The position numbers were made by a program, and so were the translations under genes. Of a DNA stretch of 64,000 bases, positions 56,516 to 64,000 are shown piece by piece (position 1 is the first letter of the stretch; every line of letters begins with the position of its first letter). Location: contig JARKIF010000002.1 of assembly GCA_029378245.1 (NCBI GenBank), positions 3,286,001 through 3,350,000 on the forward strand. The letters are read 5' to 3'. The stretch is from Roridomyces roridus (lineage: Eukaryota; Basidiomycota; Agaricomycetes; Agaricales; Mycenaceae). The notes under the pieces were generated by a model that saw nothing but the letters and a program-made list of their open reading frames with translations, had not been told where the DNA came from and made no database searches.

Positions 56516-58292
56516 ATGACTCCTCCTTTGACTGGTGGAGCCTCAACTGTGCCTTTGAGACGGGGTAAAGCCTGCATGAAATGCAGGTGAGCACAGCATA
56601 CCATCTCAGGTTCGGACTCTGATTTCACTCCAGATCCTCAAAGATTGTGAGAGATCCAACTTCCAGTAAAACCACATACTCAGACTCCCCTGCTGCAGAA
56701 ATGCGACGGCGTCATGCCGGTTTGCGGCCCTTGTTTTAGGCGCCCAAAGGATGAAACATGCCAGTATGGTCCCACTACACCACGCATTCGGACGCGAACC
56801 AAGCCCCTGGAAAGCACTGTGGCCAGTCTCGTGGCTCGAGTCGAACAGCTCGAGCATTCCAGCAATTCCCCTTCCTCGATCCAATTGTTTGACCCTTACT
56901 TGCCGGAGCCAGAGGTATTTGTCGCGTTTTCCGCTTCCATCTCGCCTTTCTGATTACTCTCTTGTCCTAGTCTCACCTCGGATATCGACGGTGCGTTCAG
57001 TTCAGAATTCACACACGGCTGACAATCAATTAGACTACATTTATTCTTGGACCACGCACCCCAGTTTGGATTCTTTCTCGACCCGGAGCGGTTCATGCAG
57101 TCTGTGAGGTATATCGACGACCACATTTCCTGTCCTTCTCCATCGCTCTTGAATTCAATTCTCCTCTGGGGCGCCCACCTGTCCTCGAACACCGATCTCG
57201 AAGTGCGCTTCAAATCTATTGCACTCCAGCGCACTGCAGCTCTCGGCGTACAGCCCTTCCTGTATACCCTGCAAGCCGAGGTCCTACTCGGCTACTACCT
57301 CTTTCGCACTGGGGCGTTTCTCGAGGCGCGGGTGCATACCAACACCGCCCTTGAGCTTGCTCTCAGTGGCGGCTTGCATCAGATCTGTGTCTCCACACAA
57401 ACTGCGGATGTCGTCGAGCAAGGCGAACGAATCAACGCCTTCTGGGCAGTCTTCGTCCTGCACAACAATTTGGGCGCGGCCATGGGCGATTTACCCGACG
57501 CAGCGGCCGTGGGTGGAATGCAGATCGACACGCCCTGGCCCTTGGATATGGACGAGTATAAACAGGTGTGTAGTTTATATCCCTTTTCAACACATTGAAT
57601 GAAGAATATTCTTGCGTAGGGCGTATTCTCTCGGGGAAGCCAGGCGACTGTTCTCAAATACCTGCGAATCCTGTCCGCAACCCCCGAATATTCGGACCAC
57701 GGGTCTTCCCTCCTCGCACTGAATGCCAAGGCCTGTATATTACTCAACCAGGCTTTGTGGCTCCCCCCACAGTGGAATTCCAATGTCGCCGGCGACGTGC
57801 AGTCCCTTTACAACGTGTTTCAACTGGTGAACGACCGGATCCTGGAGCTGCGAGGCCAGATGTCTTCCGCCGCGACCAGAAACGGGGCGAGTATTCGACT
57901 CTTGACGCACTCGCTGCTCTATGCAGCGACCATCAAGCTACACGACTTGTTCACAGCCAACAACGTAGAGTCGAGACGAATCTGTCTTGATGCCGCCCGG
58001 GCCATGTTCCGGTTTGAGGGAATGGACTTGCATTCGCTCGGATATTTGAACCCGATGATGGCGGTGCGTTACCCTCTGCTGTTGACCTTTGTGGATCTCA
58101 TTTCGTTTTTAGACGCTATTGAAGATGGCATATGACGTACTCGTCGCTGAGCACTACCGAATTTCCCAGACAAACCGCCCCTCGAGCCAAGAGACGCACG
58201 AGGCGCACGCAACTCTCGGGGACGCGAGGGGCAAGCTCGATACGCTTGCGAACTTGGATATCCTCAAGCTTGATTTGTCGTTGTTCAACTAA
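56516..58292 (+). CDS. Zn2Cys6 transcription factor, unrelated to the five-copy array
   Basis: Seven exons (56516-56586, 56634-56646, 56699-56914, 56971-56990, 57034-57565, 57620-58063, 58113-58292) give 491 residues. The zinc cluster CMKCRSSKIKCDGVMPVCGP, then C-FRRPKDET-C, fits C-x2-C-x6-C-x6-C-x2-C-x8-C; the 13-nt second exon encodes its R-S-S-K-I part. A short coiled coil follows (LESTVASLVARVEQLEHSS). The rest is a fungal regulatory domain: HAPQFGFFLDPERFMQSV, LGYYLFRTGAFLEARVHTNT, INAFWAVFVLHNNLGAAMGD. A fourth exon of only 20 nt was required to keep frame. It is a probable nuclear regulator of a single pathway; nothing nearby indicates which. It shares no close similarity with the 30-52 kb regulators beyond the family fold. 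Confidence 0.87.
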
Positions 58293-59190
58293 TTATATGA
58301 TAAGGTGAATTCGGTCGATTGATTCATTTGAATCGCTGTGTTGAAACGGTCTGTTCAGCTGGCACGGAACAGCCGACTAGACTGATGCGTGCACGCACTA
58401 CTTACATTTGTACTATTGCATTGGCTTTGAAGCTGTAGTGCTCCAAAAAAGAACGGCTTGAATATATCTGTTTCAAGTCAGCAATCGTTCTGGAAGTTGG
58501 AACGTATCCAGAGGTATCCACGCTCACTGCAACGAAGTTGCCCATTGATCAAAGTTGGTCACTGGCTGGTGCGCGTTCGATTCGGAAACCAGCCGTAGGT
58601 TTTGCCGATCCCTTCCCTTTTAGCCACGGTGGTCAACCGTTTGACGCCCAAAGAAGATTGGCTTGTTCACACACCCAGATCGAGACTCGGCAGCGGCGGC
58701 ACGTTTCCGATTCGCTTTGTTTGGCCGCGGACGGCGCTTGTTATAAGAAGAAACAGCCTGTGGGGATGGGTTCGAAGTCGATTGTACAGGAGTCGAAGGT
58801 GTCGTCCTCGACCTGAATGCTCCAGTCCGGAAACCAGAATCGTGCTCGTTACTCGTGCTAAAATGGGCTTCCGAACCTCGCAACTCACGACTATCAAGTC
58901 TCAACCGTGGGAAATAACGGTCAACAATCCGTGTTGAATCTAACGACTCGGCGGAAAGAAGCATAACTCTAGTGTGAGGCATCCACATCTGCGAGCCATG
59001 GATTCACCTTCTGTATGCTTCGCGCACCAGTTGCTAGTTCGACTCGAGCCTGAGTCTAAGCTGCTTATCTGCGGAGAACGGAGTTTCTGTCTTTGTCCCA
59101 TCGTGAGTTTCCACTTGTCCAAAATTCTTGTATTTGAAGGCTGGAACTTGACGGCCCAGATTAGATAAAATATTTTCCACGTGCAACGAT
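58293..59190. other. gene-free stretch between Zn2Cys6 gene and F-box member G
   Basis: About 0.9 kb between two convergent genes. A minus-strand frame (58620-58988) is Arg/Ser-rich with no motif and was not called. Confidence 0.4.
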
Positions 59191-60910
59191 CTACTCCCCA
59201 CCATCCTCCTGCTCGTCACCCTCTTCACTAGATCCATCGTCCTCATCCTGCCAAGTTCGCAAGGTCGTCTGCACGGCCTTCCATAGCTTAAAGTGAAGCC
59301 GCGCCCGGCGCACAGGCTCCGTCGGCTCCTCATCATACGCATAACCCCCCGCCGTATACCCATCCCACCGCCAATCTTGGCAATGGATGCTCCTGAGATT
59401 GGGAAACAGGTCATCCAAGAATATGGACACCGTTCCTGCGTCGCGGATTGGCGAAGGGCCGACGTTGAGGAAGGGGAGGCTGGGAAGCTCTTCGTTGTCG
59501 TTCACGGGTTCAGGCGGGATACTGCTACCGTCGACGGTGAGTGTGAGGTGTTTGAGCTGATGACAATGGGTAGCGAACGCGCGAAACGCGCCCATCGTCA
59601 TGGGAGGAGGGTTCCGAGCGAGGCCTGCACCTGGTTCCCTCATCTCGAGGTCTACCAAGTTCGGCCACGAGGTGGCACAATCCCACGCCATGGCGTCGTC
59701 GATCTCGATTGTGATAGGGAGGATGAGCGAGAGCTTGGTGAGATTGTGGAAGGAAAAGAGTGGGGTGAACTCGCTGCGATGTCCCAGCTGTTGGATGTCA
59801 TTGAATTTTTCTGCGTTGGACTTGACTTTGAGAGTCCGTAGAGACGCCGGCGAGAAATGAGTACTCAACTCGGTAAACAAGCTGGCGAGGCTTTTCTCTG
59901 CGGCGTCCTCGTCGACGAAAGTATCGAAACTCCCGACTTGAGAGTCTACGGGGAGCATCGCGAGGCATTCGATGATGGATGCAGGCAGTGCGGACTCGAA
60001 TTTGACGCTGCGCAGCGTGGGGAATGGAGGAGAATGAGCCGGGGTGGCTTCCGGGCTTGAATTCGGAGACGGATCAAGCCCCGACGCCATATCAACTCTC
60101 GAAAACTCCGGGGAGCGAAGGGAGGGAAGACGGGAGAGATATTCGACGGCGTCTTGATCGAGGCAAGGAACAACAAGCTCCTCGATTCTCTCCAGACGCA
60201 TCACAAGGTCGGATGCGGCACGAAGCACGGCGGGTGAGGACCTGTGGCAGTGGAAGTTCAGCTTCTTAAGATGCAGGATAGCCAGATTGTCCGGCAGCGA
60301 GGAATCGAAGCGGCTGAGTATGATGCGGGCTGATTGAAGATTCGGCCCAAGGAAAAGATCGAGGAACGGTAAATGAACCGATTCCTGCGATGTCCAATCC
60401 AGCTCTCGAACATTAGGGAAAAAATGCTCGGCGAGGGCGGAGGCAATGGCTTTGAAGATGTCGACATCCGGAAAGTGGGCCTTGTCCCCCATATCGTCTC
60501 TCAAGGATAATTTTTTGATGCGACGAGCGTAGGAAAGAGGCACGGTCCAATCCTCCGGTTTGATGGAGCATACTATCCGCTATTCACCAGATGTTCATCA
60601 TGAGGAAACGTTGGGAAGCACAGAGAACAACGCTCACGAAATAGAGGCCGATATCCCACACATCCGGGCCATTGCTCTCTTTCCTTTCCACCCACAGATG
60701 CGGTGGCAACGTTTTCAAAACGTTCCGAACCGTCTCCTGCTCGCTCCATAGAATATCCAGAGCTGGATTGCGGAATGCTCGGCAAGTCACTGCCAGCGAA
60801 GCAAAGGTTTTGAGATCCTGTTTGGGTCGTGGAAAGTACTGCGGCCGTGGTTCTTTGCATTGTTCGAATATGAGCTGGACGACCTCAGAGATGGTAAGGC
60901 AAGAATGCAT
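59191..60910 (-). CDS. F-box/leucine-rich-like protein, member G
   Basis: Two exons on the minus strand (60910-60638, 60579-59191) give 553 residues. The F-box exon starts MHSCLTISEVVQLIFEQ and contains LAVTCRAFRNPALDILW. The second exon begins RIVCSIKPEDWTVPLSYARR, a diverged form of the junction motif of members A-F. Repeats include LPSLRSPEFSRVDMA. The motif THCHQLKHLTLTVDGSSIPP and the tail IHCQDWRWDGYTAGGYAYDE are shared only with member H. The protein ends in an acidic run (DEDDGSSEEGDEQEDGG). It diverges from H, and the two form a subfamily separate from the 6-26 kb array. Probable SCF substrate receptor, by family. Confidence 0.85.
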
Positions 60911-61167
60911 GGTGAGATGGTGGTCAGAAGCAAAGAGTGACGGCCGGAAGTCAGCCGACTGGTGATCAACTGATGCGGACGGCTAGACTTTCTTTTGACT
61001 CAGACTTTACTCGGATGATCTTCTAGAGTGCTCAATCTAAAAGCAAGTAAACTGAAAACGACGAAGCTTGGTACTCAACAGCCACGGAATAAGTAGCCGC
61101 GATGGGCTGTGCGTGGCAACAAGCATCGCAATCCGCGCCGGATCTTGACATCCCGACTTGGTGACTG

Positions 61168-61183
61168 CTCTCTCTCTCTCTCT
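61168..61183. repeat. (CT)8 microsatellite
   Basis: A perfect CT dinucleotide run just outside the left end of the MITE at 61194-61505, in the shared upstream region of the divergent F-box pair. Confidence 0.8.
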
Positions 61184-61191
61184 GCCACGAA

Positions 61192-61507
61192 TAGAGCGTA
61201 TTGGATCTCGAAAAAAGTGGAATTTCTGTCGAACGAAACTCGCTTAGGATTAAGCGAGTTTCGACAAAATTGATGGGGATGATCTCGCCCTGAAGCAAGC
61301 TCGCCACCGTTCTGCGAGTCTTTGCAGAGGACATTCCCAGAGATGAGTGTGTAAACACCTGTTTTGCTTGCACGTCTGCTGGACCTGAAATGAGCAAGAA
61401 ACTCGCGATTTGCTGCTCTCCATCAACTTTGGGATTTCACGAAATCCGCTCCACTTTACCCGAGATTTCGCTTAAAGTGCACTTTTTTCCAAATCCCATA
61501 CGCTCTA
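61192..61507. mobile_element. TA-flanked inverted-repeat element abutting an F-box start codon
   Basis: The element is 61194-61505 (312 bp). The left end reads GAGCGTATTGGATCTCGAAA and the reversed right end GAGCGTATGGGATTTGGAAA, continuing AAAAGTG in both. It is flanked by TA at 61192-61193 and 61506-61507. Inside is a hairpin, GAAACTCGCTTA with its complement. TA duplications fit the Tc1/mariner group, but with diverged ends this remains a moderate-confidence call. The right end leaves only TA before the ATG at 61508, so the element would supply the whole proximal 5' leader of F-box member H. Confidence 0.6.
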
Positions 61508-63136
61508 ATGCATCGAGGTCTCTGCATCCCCGAGATTGTGTACCTCATCTTCTCGGAGCTGCGCAACCTCTTTCCCGAACCTGCCCGCGACAAGACTCTG
61601 GCTGCTCTCGCAGTGACGTGCCGCGACTTTCTGAATCCCGCTTTGGACACGCTGTGGAGCGAGCAGACGACACTCCGCCACGTCCTAAAGTGTCTTCCCT
61701 CTCATCTTTGGGAGCAATCTGTGGGGTCAGAACCTTGGGATGAGGGACAGTTCTACCTGGTGAGTATTCTCACTCAGTCAATGACCGTCACCGCGTACTA
61801 GTAGTTTTTCTTCCAGCGCTTACTTGGCCCAGTGAATCCAGAGTACTGGAGCAGGCCACTGTTCTATGCCAGCCGCATCCAAAAATTAACGCTGGACTGC
61901 TCAGATACGATGCACGATGCATTCCCCGATGCCAGCGTGCTTGAAGCCATTCGCGCCGGTCTTCCCCGCACATACCTGTGTCCAAACCTCCACAATTTGT
62001 TGTGGAGATCGGACGAGGACGCACAGCTCCCCTTCCTCAACCTTTTCCTTTCCCCAAATCTCGATAGTGCTGCCATCATGGTGTTTGGGGTGTCCCCTCC
62101 CGTACCCCTCGACCTGAGCATTCTATCTCTGAAGAAGCTCGACTTTCAATTCCCGGGCAACTCTTCCCTCGTCTGTCGGAGCGCATCCAGCCTCGTCCTG
62201 CGGCTAAACCGAGTCGAAGTGCTCTCTGTTACAAATCTTGATCGCACTGCACTACAACATCTCTCCCAACTCGAAACTTTGCGGTCGTTGGAGCTTTTCA
62301 ATGTGGATGCCCAACATATAGGCCGTTTATCCTCGGTTGTGCCTCGTCGAGCTCCATTTCCTGCTCTTCGTACGCTCAAACTCGGAGATGTATCATATAG
62401 CGGTGTCAACAAAATCCTCAGGATGCTTCCTCCCAGCTGTGAACTGGACAGTTTCACCGCTGGCATCCAATTCCATGACCCGGCAATGTTCAACGAGGTC
62501 TATACATTGTTGGTTGAATCGCTTTCGCATGCCACTCTCCGGATGCTGGACATAGGTTTCTTTTCTCGGACCCAGGAGTTTCCGCCATCGTTCGAGAGAA
62601 ATACAGACCTCACTACCCTCTTCGCCTTTCAAAATTTACAGTTTCTCCGCGTCTACTCTCCAGTTCTACTGGGAATAGACGACGCACTCGCTTGGGACAT
62701 GGCCCGCGCGTGGCCGAACCTCACGAGTCTCTTGTTACACTCCCCGCTGGACGACAATCTCCAAGATACCCCCGTACTAACGCTCTCCGGCCTACGCGCC
62801 TTTGCGGTGCACTGCCCTTGCCTCACCAACCTCAGAATCGACGTCGATGCCTCGCACGTCCCCGCCGACACAATAACGAGCTCAGAGTCATCCCTCTCCG
62901 TCCTGGACGTCGCCTCGTCGCCAATCGGCGACCCGGACGCGGTGGGATCCTTTGTGAGACAACTCTTCCCGCATCTCGAGAAGATTGAGTGTCAGGATTG
63001 GCGGTGGGAGCACTTGGGGGATATGGCGCCAGATCGGTATTTGGGATGGAAGCAGGTCGAGGCTTCGTTACCACATGCGCGAGATGCGGAGGGAGAGCAG
63101 GAGGAGGAGGAGGACTGGGAGTTGGTTGATTTATGA
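61508..63136 (+). CDS. F-box/leucine-rich-like protein, member H
   Basis: Two exons (61508-61759, 61817-63136) give 523 residues. It starts MHRGLCIPEIVYLIFSEL, with LAVTCRDFLNPALDTLW completing the F-box. Exon 2 opens RLLGPVNPEYWSRPLFYASR. Repeats include LSQLETLRSLELFNVDA. The motif HCPCLTNLRIDVDASHVPAD, the tail IECQDWRWEHLGDMAPDRYL and an acidic end (EGEQEEEEDWELVDL) match member G, its divergent neighbour. Frame and splice sites are intact. The ATG is chosen because it aligns with the other family starts; it lies two bases after an inverted-repeat element, so expression depends on sequence inside or beyond that element. Confidence 0.86.
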
Positions 63137-63251
63137 GGATAGGAGGAATATGTATTGGAGTTGAATGTTATGCTGAACATGCCAATTCGGCGACGATTCT
63201 GAATCGTTTTCAATTGTGCCAAAAAGCCCTCCATGGCCATACTTCATTATC

Positions 63252-63377
63252 GGCTCTTGTTCGATTCGAACGAACACCTTCTGCAACTGTAACGCCTGAG
63301 CGCATGTGTTCATCGCAGACGTGGGACCACCCACCGAGGCTGACAACAGACCTGGTCCGCACTGTATCACCCACCTT
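63252..63377 (+). repeat. dispersed direct repeat, copy 1
   Basis: It shares with 63818-63972 the blocks TTCGATTCGAACGAACA (variant first base), TTCTGC, GCAGACGTGG, ACCACCCACCGAG, CTGACAACA and ACCTGGTCCGCA in the same order. No ends or target duplications could be defined. The GTTCGATTC core resembles a pol III B box, so a SINE-like origin is possible but not shown. Confidence 0.6.
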
Positions 63378-63817
63378 CCCGATGCAGTTCGATTGGAAAA
63401 AAAAGTCCTCTTTCGCCCAGGCCGCAGGCTCGGATCGAACGAGCACCAAAGCGTGCCACATCACTTGTCATGAGAACGTGCATATGTGCGAACCAAGTGA
63501 GGTCTATTTTGACCAGCGTATGTCCTGCTTCACACTTCGTACCGGGATCCTTCCTACCCTCAATTCCCACCCAACCAGCGGCCGATTCCTTCCTACCACA
63601 CAGAACCGCATACTCTACTAGGAAAGCATTCCTATAAAACGAGCGAGGGAAAGAAACACCAAGTTCAGTTTACTCTGGAACATCCATGACTCAACGTTCG
63701 ATGGACCTCGGCCGCCAGCCCTAGTCCAGAGCACTGCGAATCTGGAGAAACTTTAAAATTTATTAGCTGCCAAGAGTCGGCCTTGAAGGACAAAAACCTT
63801 CATTTTTGGTGAATCAC

Positions 63818-63972
63818 GGCTCGCGCTCGATTCGAACGAACATCTTCTGCGAATCGTGCAGATGTTCGTTCGAATCGTGCGCAATAGTACCTCGCCCTGA
63901 TTGATTGCAGACGTGGTACCACCCACCGAGCCTTACTGACAACAAACCTGGTCCGCAGTGTATTACCGACCT
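63818..63972 (+). repeat. dispersed direct repeat, copy 2
   Basis: This is the longer copy of the repeat at 63252-63377. It contains an extra palindromic segment: TCGATTCGAACGAACATCTT, and about ten bases later its near-complement AGATGTTCGTTCGAATCG, so it could fold into a hairpin. It may extend beyond the right edge of the window. Confidence 0.6.
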
Positions 63973-64000
63973 TTTCTGGGACTGGCGGGGGAAAAACCTT

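Larger units (their letters stand above)
63137..64000. other. repeat-rich right end of the window
   Basis: No gene was recognised. It holds two direct copies of a 125-155 bp repeat (63252-63377 and 63818-63972) and other words containing TCGAACGA, for example near 63430. Confidence 0.45.

Noticed and set aside
63425..63460. tRNA-like stretch around GGATCGAACGAGCACC
   Set aside because: No complete cloverleaf (no anticodon or acceptor arms) could be drawn; it is more likely part of the local repeat.

Overview
The window is nuclear DNA of a filamentous mushroom-forming fungus (Basidiomycota, Agaricomycetes; the F-box and membrane-protein families are of the kind common in Mycena-like Agaricales). 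The basis is many short GT-AG introns of about 45-60 nt, compact genes, fungal Zn2Cys6 regulators, fungal DUF6533-type membrane proteins, a Uso1/p115 tether, and many small F-box genes. No rRNA, tRNA or CRISPR was recognised.

Layout. 0-15.8 kb is mostly housekeeping: the 3' end of one molybdenum-cofactor-sulfurase-like gene and a complete paralogue (1644-3581), the vesicle tether Uso1/p115 (3688-6720, minus), an acyl-CoA dehydrogenase (8498-10094, minus), a metallophosphoesterase-RRM-RGG protein (10412-12544, minus) and a small protein tyrosine phosphatase (14723-15793). F-box genes begin to interleave at 6825 and 12877. 16-25.6 kb is an F-box array (four more members, one clearly broken) with a secreted DUF5648-like protein inside it. 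A GH30 glycoside hydrolase follows (26440-28404).

The central 29-54 kb block is the most unusual part. Five related Zn2Cys6 transcription factor genes lie there, three in tandem on the minus strand (30542-39686), a fourth at 42308-45036, and a fifth inverted at 49735-52542. Each outer end pairs one of these genes tail-to-tail with a DUF6533-type multi-pass membrane protein (29335-30468 and 52657-53783), so the same two-gene unit appears twice in inverted orientation. The regulator genes share an almost identical exon plan that includes a six-nucleotide exon encoding part of the zinc cluster. A frameshifted membrane-protein gene (40187-42240) and a classical F-box gene (45811-47496) sit between them. 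After a gene-poor stretch, an unrelated Zn2Cys6 regulator (56516-58292) and a divergent F-box pair (59191-60910 and 61508-63136) complete the window.

Five short non-autonomous inverted-repeat elements were found, at 17544-17941, 25844-26018, 33226-33655, 45081-45598 and 61194-61505. Three have clear 8- or 9-bp target-site duplications. One ends two bases before an F-box start codon. Several accessory genes carry one-base shifts against their paralogues, consistent with rapid birth-and-death evolution, although sequencing indels cannot be excluded. Gene models were built by hand from splice signals, reading-frame continuity and comparison between paralogues within the window; no database search was possible.
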